Part shown: positions 34,588-44,918 of the stretch, piece by piece
How positions within the stretch are numbered: position 1 is the stretch's first letter
How the letters are laid out: every line of letters begins with the position of its first letter
NCBI RefSeq assembly: GCF_002855495.1
Contig: NZ_PKRO01000010.1
Location: 1-64,000, forward strand
DNA from: Porphyrobacter sp. TH134
GTDB taxonomy: Bacteria > Pseudomonadota > Alphaproteobacteria > Sphingomonadales > Sphingomonadaceae
Direction: 5' to 3'
DNA: 64,000 nt
The notes under the pieces: model-generated
Told to the model about the DNA's origin: nothing
The model's database searches: none
The model's input: only the letters and a program-made list of their open reading frames with translations
Made by a program: the position numbers and the translations under genes

Positions 34588-35871
34588 ATGGCAAAACTGG
34601 GCCGCGCGTGGGCGCTATCTGTGGGGACGATTTTGGCTGGGCTGGCGGGCGCACCGCTGCTGGCTGAAACCGTGGCGATCCGGGCAGGCGCGGTGATCAC
34701 CGATGCCGCTGCCGAGCCGAGCGGGGCTGCCACGATCCTCGTTACCGACGGCAAGATCGTGTCGATCACATCTGGTCACGGTGCCGTGACCGCTGATCGC
34801 GAAATCGACCTCAAGACCAAGACCGTGTTGCCCGGTCTGATCGATCTCCACACCCACCTGACCGGCGATCCGGGCGGCGATTTCTGGAAGGAAGCGACCG
34901 AGCCTGACGAATGGGGCGTGGTTGTGGGCGCCAAGAACGCGCGGATCACGGCGCTGGCCGGGTTCACCACCGTGCGCGAAGCGGGCAGCGGCAAGGATAC
35001 GGCCTTCTCGCTGCGGCGCGGCACAGCCGAAGGGCTGGTGCCGGGGCCGCGCATTGTAGCCGCCGGCCCGGCGCTGGCGATCATTGGCGGCCATGCCGAC
35101 GTCAATGGCTTCCGCTCCGAAGTTAACGAACTGCTCGATTCCGGCTTTACCTGCACCGGCGCAGTGGAATGTGCGGCCAAGGTGCGGCTGGCCAGCCAGA
35201 ACGGATCGGACGTCATCAAGATCACGGCCACCGGGGGCGTTTTGAGCCAGCAGGGCCGCGGGCTGGAGGCGCACTTTACTTCGGAAGAGATGAAGGCGAT
35301 TGCTGACACCGCCCACTCGCTCGGGCTGAAGGTAATGGCCCATGCCCACGGTGCGCGCGGGATCCAGCAGGCTGCCGAAGCGGGCATCGATTCGATCGAG
35401 CACGGCACCTGTCTCGATGAGGCCGCGGCCAAGGCGATGAAGGCCAATGGCACCGTGCTGGTGCCGACCCTGATGGCGCTGGAAGGCGTCAGCGAAGGGC
35501 TGGGCAAGGGCGTCTATACCCCCGTGGTCGAAGACAAGATCCGCGCGGTGCAGCCGCTGATGAACTCCCTCGTCGCGCGCGCCCGCCAATATGGCGTGAC
35601 GGTCGCCTTCGGCACAGACGCAGGCGTGTACCAGCACGGCCGCAATGGTGAGGAACTGGCACTTATGAAGAAGCAGGGCATGACCGACCGCGAAGTGCTG
35701 GCCAGCGCCACCACGGTGGCGGCCAAGGTGCTCGGCATGGACAACCAGATTGGCAAGCTCGCCCCCGGCTTTTCGGCGGACATCATCGCGGTGGACGGCA
35801 ATCCGCTCAGTGATGTGACCGTGCTGGAAAAGGTCGACTTCGTGATGGTGCGGGGCCGGGTGATCGAGTGA
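34588..35871 (+). CDS. exported amidohydrolase-superfamily dipeptidase-like enzyme
   Basis: 427 residues with a signal peptide (near LLAET). The metal-binding marks of the imidazolonepropionase/Xaa-Pro dipeptidase group are present: G-L-I-D-L-H-T-H-L near residue 84, a Lys-bearing V-I-K-I-T-A-T-G-G, M-A-H-A-H-G, S-I-E-H-G-T and A-F-G-T-D-A-G. Characterised relatives hydrolyse proline-containing dipeptides or N-acyl amino acids. This one should work in the periplasm. Start ATG follows GGGGAGTTTGAAGAC. It is followed by the TPP riboswitch of thiC, so transcription units separate there. Confidence 0.88.
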   Translation: MAKLGRAWALSVGTILAGLAGAPLLAETVAIRAGAVITDAAAEPSGAATILVTDGKIVSITSGHGAVTADREIDLKTKTVLPGLIDLHTHLTGDPGGDFWKEATEPDEWGVVVGAKNARITALAGFTTVREAGSGKDTAFSLRRGTAEGLVPGPRIVAAGPALAIIGGHADVNGFRSEVNELLDSGFTCTGAVECAAKVRLASQNGSDVIKITATGGVLSQQGRGLEAHFTSEEMKAIADTAHSLGLKVMAHAHGARGIQQAAEAGIDSIEHGTCLDEAAAKAMKANGTVLVPTLMALEGVSEGLGKGVYTPVVEDKIRAVQPLMNSLVARARQYGVTVAFGTDAGVYQHGRNGEELALMKKQGMTDREVLASATTVAAKVLGMDNQIGKLAPGFSADIIAVDGNPLSDVTVLEKVDFVMVRGRVIE

Positions 35872-35912
35872 GGCTCGACACCCCCGCACAAACTCTCTAA
35901 TCCATCGCCATC

Positions 35913-37958
<2,046 letters not shown>

Positions 37959-38017
37959 GAGCAAGGGGCGGCGGGCCGGATCGGCGCGCCGTCCCGCCTC
38001 CTGTCAGCGGTCGCGGA

Positions 38018-38647
38018 TCACCAGCCCCACGGTGCAGGCGGCGGGGTGACGGGCCGGGTGAGATCGAACTCCACCCGGAACAGGCGGCCCGCGCGGCTCA
38101 GCTGGTAGGTGTAGGTCGCCGGGGTGATCTCGACGCGCCACACATTGGTGACCGACGCCGTCCGCCCGCCCGCGCGGAACAGCGCGATGCTTTCCTGATC
38201 CACCGGGAAGTCCTGCGCGCCCGCCGTGCCGCCATCCGCCGTGTCCCCGCCATACAGCGTTACCGCATCATGCGTTCCGTCGGCGTGGCGGTGATCGTGC
38301 TTCAGCCGGAGGCCTGCCGCGGTGCGGGTGATGAGCCAGGTGCGCGAGCGGTCCCACGTGCCGTCCTGCCCCCGCACATGGAACGGGATCGCCATGCGGC
38401 CTGCCGAGCATTCGCGAAAATGCACCACCATCGCCGCGCCCGCCATGTCGGCATCGGCCGCATCGGAGGAGACGAGGCGGCCCGCATAGGCCTTGCCGCA
38501 ATGGCTGGCCAGCGCGGCCATGAAGTCGCCTTGGGGATCGCTCCGGCCTGTCGCGGGGGAAACGCAGGCCGCCAGCGCCAGCAGCGGAGCGAGCAGGGCG
38601 GCAGGGCGAAGCGCGGCGGCGCAAAAGGCGGGGGTGACATGCATCAT
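38018..38647 (-). CDS. putative lipoprotein, function unknown
   Basis: About 209 residues with an Ala/Leu-rich signal and lipobox L-A-A-C (Cys near residue 28), so probably membrane anchored. The body is polar and contains H-C-G-K-A-Y-A-G-R, V-V-H-F-R-E-C and a second half with T-A-S-V-T-N-V-W-R-V-E. I do not recognise a named family. Tandem ATGs at 38647 and 38644 are both possible. It converges with thiC with about 59 bases between. Upstream is a G-rich repeat-like stretch (38690-38835). Confidence 0.7.
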   Translation of the reverse strand: MMHVTPAFCAAALRPAALLAPLLALAACVSPATGRSDPQGDFMAALASHCGKAYAGRLVSSDAADADMAGAAMVVHFRECSAGRMAIPFHVRGQDGTWDRSRTWLITRTAAGLRLKHDHRHADGTHDAVTLYGGDTADGGTAGAQDFPVDQESIALFRAGGRTASVTNVWRVEITPATYTYQLSRAGRLFRVEFDLTRPVTPPPAPWGW

Positions 38648-38842
38648 GCCGCCCGTCCTGAAGGCTGGCGTCGCAAATGGCAAATCCGCGCGTTTCTTCC
38701 CCCCTTCCCACGGGGAGGGGCCGGGGGTGGGGGCTCGGCGGCGAGAGGGCAAGACGTCATTTCGAGCGCCGCAAACCCATCCCCAACCCGTTGACGCTGC
38801 GCGCCAGCTTCGCTTCCCCTGAAGGGAAGGGGCAATCCCCCG

Positions 38843-38977
38843 TCAGCTGTTCTTCATGTTCTCCAGCCCCTTGATCCCACCGGGCTTGGTGCTGGGCTGG
38901 CTGGCGTTGAGCTTCGGCCCCTTGTCCGCTTTAGGCTTACGCGCTTCGCGGCTCTTCTTCTGTTGGCCCTTGGCCAT
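38843..38977 (-). CDS. conserved Lys-rich 44-residue protein
   Basis: An unlisted small frame: 44 codons plus TGA, starting MAKGQQKKSREARKPKADKG and ending with G-L-E-N-M-K-N-S. It is strongly basic, with no membrane segment or Cys. Similar short basic proteins beginning MAKGQ-K are, to my recollection, widespread in alphaproteobacteria, with no known function. A role bound to nucleic acid or ribosomes is only a guess from charge. The SD is weak (GGAAAACCT). Confidence 0.65.
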   Translation of the reverse strand: MAKGQQKKSREARKPKADKGPKLNASQPSTKPGGIKGLENMKNS

Positions 38978-39201
38978 AGGTTTTCCGATCAGGGGCGAGA
39001 TGCCCGAGCGCGGGCGTGGGCCTGATGGGGGGTGGTGTCAATGTGGGGGAGGGTCATCTCACGTATGCGGTAACCAGATCCTCGATACCGGCAAAGGCGA
39101 CTACGCCGATACGAGCGCAAGGCGGAATTCTAGCCTGATAGTGGACATTGCAGCGATCTGCGCTATCGTTACCACAAGAGAGTCAAGAGGTTGAGCTTGT
39201 T

Positions 39202-40380
39202 GTGATCGAAGAGCTATCTATTTCACATTACAAGTCGATTTTCGAAGGTTCCGTTCGCCTGAAGCGCGCTAACGTGTTGGTCGGCAAAAATGGCAGCGGA
39301 AAATCTAATATCGTTGATGCACTTGCGTTTCTATCTGACATCGCAAACGAAGATCTTGATTATGCGATGACACGCCGACATGGCGCCGACAGCATTCGCC
39401 AATACTCTAAATATAAACCTTATCATGTTACAATTGAAGTAAAAATAAGAGATGATAATGGTTTTGGGCAATACAGAATAACATTTTCATCTTCAAGAAA
39501 TTCCTACCGAATTATTGACGAGATGATCGAGTGGAACGGTAAGGCGCCGTGGTTTAAGGAAGAAATCCATACCTTGATTAAAAGAAATAGGTTGGGAAAT
39601 TTAGAATACACGACGACTGCAGAAAAAATTGAAATCAGTGAATCTGATGAGGAAAGACTTTTTAAATTAGATGGAGTAACGTCTTTACTATATCGGGTCT
39701 CTCGTGCTTATCATGACTTATTTTTCTTTGTAATTCCGGTCCAAGCAGAGTTGCAATCGCTTTCCTCCTATAGTATATTTCCCAATACAATTAGGGCTCC
39801 TCAGGCTGTTTCTCGATCTGTCGATCTTGAGCACGATGGCAGTAATATTGCGGCGATAATCAAGCAATTAACTCCTCAGCGGAGGAAGAGATTAGTAAAA
39901 GATTTGCGTGTGGTGCTTCCGAGCCTCGTAAACATCACAACAAAATCGGCTGCCGGTTACTACGTGCCATCATTCTTGGTTAGGGACAAAGTCAGCGGAG
40001 AGACGCATGAGTTGAATATGTCGCAAATATCGGATGGGACATTGAGGATTTTAGGGATACTGGTTGCACTGAATCAGAATAACGCGCCGTCGAAAATTAT
40101 ATTGGAAGAGCCCGAACAGATGATACATCCAGCGCTTCTTCAATTAATTAAAGATGCTATCGATAATTACCTCAACGATCGTGAAAACGGTCAAGTGTTC
40201 GTGACAACTCATAGCTCATTATTGATGGATTTATTTAAAGTGAGTGAGGTCATTGCTGTGCAGAATGACGGGCATTCCACCCAATTTGGTGAAGTGTCAT
40301 TGAGGCAAAAGACTGTCGTTGCAGAAGGATTAATGACTTTAGGGGACGTTCTTTTAGCCGAAGGATTGGATGTTGCCTGA
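39202..40380 (+). CDS. AAA/OLD-like ATPase of a two-gene defence-type module
   Basis: 392 residues from GTG 39202 (AAGAGG upstream); an in-frame TTG at 39148 is the alternative. Walker A GKNGSGKS is at 28-35, then an ABC-like signature region (Q-I-S-D-G-T-L-R), Walker B I-I-L-E-E-P-E and the switch V-T-T-H-S-S. This is the SMC/OLD-type AAA15/AAA21 ATPase layout seen in phage-defence sensors. Base use is far more AT-rich than all neighbours (many AAA, ATT, TTA codons), indicating transfer. It overlaps the next gene by 11 bases. Confidence 0.85.
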   Translation: MIEELSISHYKSIFEGSVRLKRANVLVGKNGSGKSNIVDALAFLSDIANEDLDYAMTRRHGADSIRQYSKYKPYHVTIEVKIRDDNGFGQYRITFSSSRNSYRIIDEMIEWNGKAPWFKEEIHTLIKRNRLGNLEYTTTAEKIEISESDEERLFKLDGVTSLLYRVSRAYHDLFFFVIPVQAELQSLSSYSIFPNTIRAPQAVSRSVDLEHDGSNIAAIIKQLTPQRRKRLVKDLRVVLPSLVNITTKSAAGYYVPSFLVRDKVSGETHELNMSQISDGTLRILGILVALNQNNAPSKIILEEPEQMIHPALLQLIKDAIDNYLNDRENGQVFVTTHSSLLMDLFKVSEVIAVQNDGHSTQFGEVSLRQKTVVAEGLMTLGDVLLAEGLDVA

Positions 40381-40978
40381 TCTAGTTCTGATCGTTGAAG
40401 GGCATGGCGATGTCGTGGCGATGCCACACGTTGTCGCAAAAATAGGGGCGTCATGCGGGCTGCCGCTGTACACAAGTCGGCCAATACGTTCGCGCGGCTG
40501 GGGTTCAATCAAGAAAGCGGGTGGCTTAGAGGGTTTTGTCCAGCTTGCCGCCTCTCGTCATGGATGTGAGCGAGTGCTGATAGTCGTTGATCTCGACGAT
40601 GGCTGTCCCGTGACAGAGCGTGGTTTACTTGCCGGCCGAATTGATAAACTTCATGAGCGATACGGGGTGTCGATCGAAATTTGCTTCTGTATTCGTGAAT
40701 TTGAAGCATGGCTTCTGGCGTCTTTGGAAGAATTGCCGGAGTCGGATTTAAAGCCAGGACTAGATTTACCGATTGAACGGCACGATCTTATACGAGATGC
40801 AAAGGGATCATTGCGCAAGTTTCTTGAGGACGGCTACAGTGAAACAGCAGACCAAGGCGAGTTGGCTAAGAGAATTGACCCTTCCAAACTCTACCAGCGA
40901 GACAGATCCTTTCGCCGGTTTGTAAAGGCCACAACTGGAATCGAGTATCCTGATCTTGATCTGATGCTGGCGCTATAA
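40370..40978 (+). CDS. DUF4276-like TOPRIM-fold protein, partner of the ATPase
   Basis: 202 residues. L-I-V-E-G-H-G-D at the N-terminus (Glu10) and I-V-V-D-L-D-D (Asp74, Asp76) form the acidic set of a TOPRIM-like site, with R-E-F-E-A-W-L-L-A-S (Glu110, Glu112) after it, a DUF4276 hallmark. A nuclease role is inferred. It is co-translated with the ATPase, whose relatives regulate such effectors in AbiL- and PARIS-like systems. Base composition is also lower in GC than the flanks. The nearest named system cannot be fixed from sequence reading. Confidence 0.8.
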   Translation: MLPDLVLIVEGHGDVVAMPHVVAKIGASCGLPLYTSRPIRSRGWGSIKKAGGLEGFVQLAASRHGCERVLIVVDLDDGCPVTERGLLAGRIDKLHERYGVSIEICFCIREFEAWLLASLEELPESDLKPGLDLPIERHDLIRDAKGSLRKFLEDGYSETADQGELAKRIDPSKLYQRDRSFRRFVKATTGIEYPDLDLMLAL

Positions 40979-41004
40979 CTTCCCCCGATTTCTTTCACCC
41001 CCCA

Positions 41005-41457
41005 TCACCCCATCCCCACCAGCACCCGGTCCAGCGCCTGCAAAAACCGCGACCGATCCGCCTTCCCGAACGGTGCAGGGCCACCCCCAACCCCGTCCAT
41101 CCCGGCGCGCAAATCAGCCATGATCGCGCGGGTCGCAATCGCGCCGCCAATACTGGCCGCCGTAAACTCCTCGCCGTTATGTTTCAGCACCCGCGCGCCG
41201 GCTTTCAGGCAGCGGTCGGCCAGCAGGATGTCGGCGGTCACCACCACCGACCGCGCATCCGCCGCCTCCGCAATCCAGTCGTCCGCCGCGTCGAAGCCAT
41301 CGCTCACCACCACACGCTTCACTCGCGGGCTGTCGGGAATGCGGAACGGGGCGTTGCTGACCACGCGGACTTCGGCGCGGAACCGCTCGGCGACGCGGTA
41401 GATTTCGTCCTTTACCGGGCAGGCGTCGGCGTCGATCAGGATGGTGATGGATGTCAT
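41005..41457 (-). CDS. YaiI/YqxD (DUF188) family protein
   Basis: 150 residues with I-D-A-D-A-C-P-V-K at the N-terminus, S-D-G-F-D-A-A-D-D-W-I, V-T-A-D-I-L-L-A-D and N-G-E-E-F-T, the acidic pattern of the UPF0178/DUF188 group, a PIN-like fold of unknown function. The genes return to normal high GC here, marking the right edge of the AT-rich module. It is convergent with the DUF4276 gene with about 26 bases between. Confidence 0.9.
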   Translation of the reverse strand: MTSITILIDADACPVKDEIYRVAERFRAEVRVVSNAPFRIPDSPRVKRVVVSDGFDAADDWIAEAADARSVVVTADILLADRCLKAGARVLKHNGEEFTAASIGGAIATRAIMADLRAGMDGVGGGPAPFGKADRSRFLQALDRVLVGMG

Positions 41458-41543
41458 CGCGCTGCTCTAGCCGAGCGGTATGCGTGCGGTAAGGGGTGCG
41501 AGCCCTCTTTCCTACTTGGCTGTTCTGGCGTCATCCTGCCCGG

Positions 41544-42284
41544 ATGCCAAACGCCCGCCCCCCGCGCAGTTCGCGTCCATCACCCCGGTTGAAAGCCGTC
41601 CCGTCCTCCCCCGCTGCGTCCGCTACTGCGCCCGCCACTGCGCCTGCTACTGGGCCCGCTACTGGTCCCGGCGCAGGTGAACCGCCGCCGCGCCATGATG
41701 GCTGGACTCGGGCCAAGCAGGCCGCGTTCCTGCGCGCGCTTTCGGCCAGCCACTCGGTGTCCGAAGCGGCGCGATCGGTCGGGATGAGCCGGCAATCGGC
41801 TTACCGCCTGCGATCACGGCTGAAAGGCCTGCCGTTTGATCTGGCGTGGGAGGTGGCCTTCCACCATTCCTATGATGTGCTGGCCCATGCTGCGCTCGAA
41901 AGGGCGCTGAACGGGGTCGAGGTGCCGGTGTTCTTTCAGGGTGAGCAGGTGGGCGCCTATCGCCGCTATGACGAACGGCTGACGGTGGCCTTGCTCGGGC
42001 GGTTTACGGCCGGGGGCAATCCGCTGTTCGGGCGGCTGGCGCCGGTGGCCGAACGCCATGCGCGCGATTTCGAAACGCTGCTGGACAAGCTGGAACAGGG
42101 CGAACTGGTCGATACCGGCGCGCTGCTGCCGCACGAGCCGGGCGAGATCGAGACGCTGCATCGCGCCTTTTCCAGCATCCCCGGACAGGGCCGCAAACGG
42201 GCCGCGTTCCCCTGTCCGTCCGGCCTCGGCGATGACGAATTAATGGCGGCATTACAAGAGAATGGCTGGAAAGCGCCAGAGTGA
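41544..42284 (+). CDS. helix-turn-helix protein, function unknown
   Basis: About 246 residues. An Ala/Pro/Thr low-complexity N-terminal tail (A-T-A-P-A-T-G-P type) is followed near residue 55 by a helix-turn-helix, A-F-L-R-A-L-S-A-S-H-S-V-S-E-A-A-R then V-G-M-S-R-Q-S-A-Y-R-L-R-S-R. The remainder is alpha-helical with no recognised ligand domain. The HTH resembles terminase-small-subunit or transposase-type HTHs. DNA binding is likely; the target is unknown. ATG 41544 has no clear SD, and a later start within the tail is possible. Confidence 0.7.
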   Translation: MPNARPPRSSRPSPRLKAVPSSPAASATAPATAPATGPATGPGAGEPPPRHDGWTRAKQAAFLRALSASHSVSEAARSVGMSRQSAYRLRSRLKGLPFDLAWEVAFHHSYDVLAHAALERALNGVEVPVFFQGEQVGAYRRYDERLTVALLGRFTAGGNPLFGRLAPVAERHARDFETLLDKLEQGELVDTGALLPHEPGEIETLHRAFSSIPGQGRKRAAFPCPSGLGDDELMAALQENGWKAPE

Positions 42285-42286
42285 CA

Positions 42287-42312
42287 GGGTGTAACCTTCG
42301 TCACCCGTTTTT
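42287..42312 (+). terminator. weak terminator after the HTH gene
   Basis: GGGTG and CACCC arms with a 10-base loop, then GTTTTT. The stem is only five bases, but the position just past the stop and the T run fit. Confidence 0.4.
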
Positions 42313-42642
42313 GCGTTCCGCCGGCTCATGCGGGCAGGCGTCCTCGGTGCGTTTGGCGCTTCGCGCGGGCACCTGCGGGCGCGCGGCCGCGCATGCGGTG
42401 CTGCGCGCCGGAACAGTCGTTTCATCCCACGATTAGGAGATACCCCCGTTGTGTGCTACAGCATTCCCGCTGACGTCGAAATTTGCGACGGACTTCGAAA
42501 TTTGTGCTCCGCCGCTTGCCACAGGTTTACCCTCGGGCCCCGGCGTATACCAGAAGACGACTTCCTTTCATCGGACGATACGACGCACTAACCGCGCGGC
42601 CTGTTGCCGGGCGCAATACATTGTTCTTGAAGGGAACAGACT
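42313..42642 (+). other. gene-free leader of the cold-shock gene
   Basis: About 330 bases with no convincing gene. It holds a direct repeat CGAAATTTG (near 42478 and 42496), AGGAG near 42435 and lower GC toward its 3' end. A long structured 5' UTR is common for csp genes, so this may be one. Open frames crossing it lack this genome's codon bias. Confidence 0.4.
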
Positions 42643-42855
42643 ATGACTACCAAGACCGGAACCGTTAAGTTCTTCAACACCGACAAGGGCTACGGCTTCA
42701 TTCAGCCTGACGATGGTTCGTCGGACAGCTTCGTCCACATCACGGCCGTGCAGGCCGCTGGCATGCACAGCCTCGAAAAGGACCAGCGTCTGAGCTTCGA
42801 GCTTGAGCGCGGGCGCAACGGCAAGGAAAGCGCCGTCAACCTTTCGGCTGCCTAA
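42643..42855 (+). CDS. cold-shock domain protein (CspA family)
   Basis: 70-residue single cold-shock domain. RNP1 K-G-Y-G-F-I and RNP2 F-V-H-I are present, and the N-terminal G-T-V-K-F-F-N sets the fold. It binds single-stranded RNA/DNA and melts RNA structure, in cold or in normal growth. ATG follows AAGGGAACAGACT. The 8-base stem at GGGGCAGG/CCTGCCCC after the stop may help terminate, though no T run follows. Confidence 0.96.
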   Translation: MTTKTGTVKFFNTDKGYGFIQPDDGSSDSFVHITAVQAAGMHSLEKDQRLSFELERGRNGKESAVNLSAA

Positions 42856-42942
42856 GCCACTGCATACCGGGGCAGGGCGCAGCCGCGTCCTGCCCCGCCA
42901 CGACAGACTCCCGCCTACCCCCTCCTGCGGCAGGACATCCCG

Positions 42943-43155
42943 ATGGCTCAGACCTACGAATTCTACTCCGAACGCGCCGATGAGGCCGCAGTGCTCGCTG
43001 AAAAAGCCACGCTGGACAATGTGCGCGACCGTGAGCTGCGCTCCGAGAAAACGTGGCGCGGCCTTGCCGAACAGGCCCGCAAGACCACCGAAGAACGGGT
43101 GAAGGCCGATCTGGCGCGCACGGAAAAGCGTGCCGCAGAAAGCCTGCTCTCCTGA
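42943..43155 (+). CDS. small charged helical protein
   Basis: 70 residues, almost entirely charged and helical (E-R-A-D-E-A-A-V-L-A-E-K, R-D-R-E-L-R-S-E-K-T-W), with no membrane segment. It looks like a short coiled coil. The SD GCAGGA precedes ATG. I recognise no named family. Position between csp and a hibernation-like factor suggests a stress-related product, but that is context only. Confidence 0.7.
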   Translation: MAQTYEFYSERADEAAVLAEKATLDNVRDRELRSEKTWRGLAEQARKTTEERVKADLARTEKRAAESLLS

Positions 43156-43245
43156 ACGGTTCGGCGTATTGTGCTGGCAAGCGCGATACGCCCGCTCCAT
43201 ATTCTTCTTGGGCAACAGGATACTGAAGCCAAAGGAGAATCAGCT

Positions 43246-43599
43246 ATGACCACCATGCAATTCCAGTTCAACACCGATAGTTCGGTGATGGGCACGCGGG
43301 ATGTTGCGCAGCGCATCGAGGCGCAGGTGCGCAAGCGGCTGGAGCGATTTTCCGACCGTCTGACCCGGATCGAAGTCCATGTCTCGGACGTCAATGGCCG
43401 CAAGCATGGCGCGGATGACAAGCATTGCACCATCGAAGCCCGCCCGCGCGGCAGTCGTCCGATCGGGGTCACTGGTAAGGCTGCAGATGTCGACGCTGCG
43501 GCGCGGATCGCGGCCAACACGATGGCCGAACGGCTCGGGCGCATCTTGGGCAAGGCCGAGCGCCACCACCGCGATCCGTCCCCCGACAAGCAAGACTGA
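43246..43599 (+). CDS. HPF/RaiA-like ribosome-associated protein
   Basis: 117 residues. Q-I-E-x-Q-V-R-K-R-L-E-R-F, R-I-E-V-H-V-S-D-V-N and the last helix around A-A-R-I-A-A-N-T-M suggest the short sigma-54 modulation/HPF fold that blocks the decoding centre in resting cells. The match is moderate: a gap-rich central loop (N-G-R-K-H-G-A-D-D-K-H-C) resembles a separate HPF-like subfamily in alphaproteobacteria. ATG 43246 has AAAGGAG at good spacing; upstream in-frame codons do not. Confidence 0.7.
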   Translation: MTTMQFQFNTDSSVMGTRDVAQRIEAQVRKRLERFSDRLTRIEVHVSDVNGRKHGADDKHCTIEARPRGSRPIGVTGKAADVDAAARIAANTMAERLGRILGKAERHHRDPSPDKQD

Positions 43600-43620
43600 C
43601 GCGGCCTAAGAGACGAGGGT

Positions 43621-44844
43621 TTACAGGCCCTTGCGCCCGAAGACGCGCGTCCGCAGACCTCTGCCGCTAAGCCCCGGCATGGCCGGCTGGCTTGGGGTGG
43701 GGGATGCGACCCGTGTGGGCGGCGTGGTGGGCGCGGGCGGCGGCTGATGAGCATCCGCCCCGCTCGCCGCGCGCACCTCGAACTGCCCTCCGATCCCTTC
43801 GGCAAGGCGGCGTTTGTGCGCCCATTCATTGGCAAGGGCGGCCTTTTCGTCCTGACCGGCTGGCATGATGGCGGCGGGGAACGCGCGATCATCGAACACA
43901 TTCGCGTCAGGCACGTGGTCGGGTGCGACAAACCTTTGCGCGACATGCTTCAAGGGGATCAGTTCATAAAGCGCCATGTCGGCCGGCTCGGCCACGGCAT
44001 AGCCGATATCGGCGCCGGCGGCATGGTGGATGACGCGGTACGACAGGCTGCGATCCTCCGGTCCGAAGGTGTCGCCATCCGGGATCACGTAACCATTGGG
44101 CATTGTCGCCACCCGGATAAAGGCGAGCATCGTTTCGAAGTTGACAGCCCACGGCAAGACGTTGGGCTGGACGATAACCTCGCGCCCCAGCCAGTGCCGG
44201 GCGCCGAAGCTGCGGATGCCGATCAGCGCGTCTTCACCGGGCGCCGGCCGCGGCCCGAACAGGAAGGGATGGATATGGAGCGGCCCCGGCATGGTGTCAC
44301 CGGCAGCCAGCGTGTCGAAGATCTCGCCCTTCATCAACTGGTCGGACTGCACCCAGTGGACGGCCTGCGGCATAGCATGGTCCGTCGCAATCCGGCTCAT
44401 CAACGACAGGACGCCGAGCCGCCGCTCGAATTGGGCTTGGCTTGCGCCTGATGGCGGGCGCCCGATGGCTTCGAACATGGCGGCAATCTTGGGATCATCC
44501 TCGACCCCGGCCATGACGCCGTGCGACACTTCGAGCAGGATGTGGCTGCGGCTGTCGGTGATCCGGTCACGGATATCGGGCGTCAGGATACCCGTATAAG
44601 GCGATGACAAGGCCCCGCGAAAGACCTGGGCTACCGCAGGCATATCGCAGTATTCGAAGGTCAGCATCAATTCTTCGGTCGGGCAGAACAGGCGGGTGAA
44701 GCGGCCCGGGTTCTCTTCACTCACGGCAAAGGCAGCGCCGCTGCGCATGGCCTCGATCCGGATGAAATCGCGCACAATCGCATCAAGGGTATGAAGCGGG
44801 CGATCAAACAGCAGCGCGGCCTGAAGGCGATTGGGGTAGAGCAT
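43621..44844 (-). CDS. conserved hypothetical protein
   Basis: 407 residues, cytosolic looking. The first about 320 residues form one globular domain with F-C-P-T-E-E-L-M-L-T-F-E-Y, L-L-E-V-S-H-G-V-M-A-G and H-P-F-L-F-G-P-R. The last about 75 are Pro/Ala/Thr-rich and end basic (R-V-F-G-R-K-G-L). I do not recognise the family. ATG 44844 follows GAGGC. The photolyase-like gene lies 74 bases upstream on the same strand, so they may share a transcript. Confidence 0.7.
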   Translation of the reverse strand: MLYPNRLQAALLFDRPLHTLDAIVRDFIRIEAMRSGAAFAVSEENPGRFTRLFCPTEELMLTFEYCDMPAVAQVFRGALSSPYTGILTPDIRDRITDSRSHILLEVSHGVMAGVEDDPKIAAMFEAIGRPPSGASQAQFERRLGVLSLMSRIATDHAMPQAVHWVQSDQLMKGEIFDTLAAGDTMPGPLHIHPFLFGPRPAPGEDALIGIRSFGARHWLGREVIVQPNVLPWAVNFETMLAFIRVATMPNGYVIPDGDTFGPEDRSLSYRVIHHAAGADIGYAVAEPADMALYELIPLKHVAQRFVAPDHVPDANVFDDRAFPAAIMPAGQDEKAALANEWAHKRRLAEGIGGQFEVRAASGADAHQPPPAPTTPPTRVASPTPSQPAMPGLSGRGLRTRVFGRKGL

Positions 44845-44918
44845 GGCGCACAAAGCCTCAGGCGTGGGGAACGTCTGCTCAGCGATAATGCCAGATGGTT
44901 AAGCCCCGATTGATGCCG

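Noticed and set aside
39202-40978. Gabija or Septu system
   Set aside because: The partner lacks UvrD-helicase or HNH features; the TOPRIM-like acids and small size fit DUF4276 instead.
41600-41690. Short tandem repeat of GCC/ACT/GCT units as a regulatory or satellite element
   Set aside because: It is in frame within the HTH protein and encodes an Ala-Thr-Pro low-complexity tail.
42449-42646. 65-codon frame coupled by ATGA to the cold-shock gene
   Set aside because: TTG start, third-position GC only about half and no recognisable protein pattern. Kept only as a leader observation.
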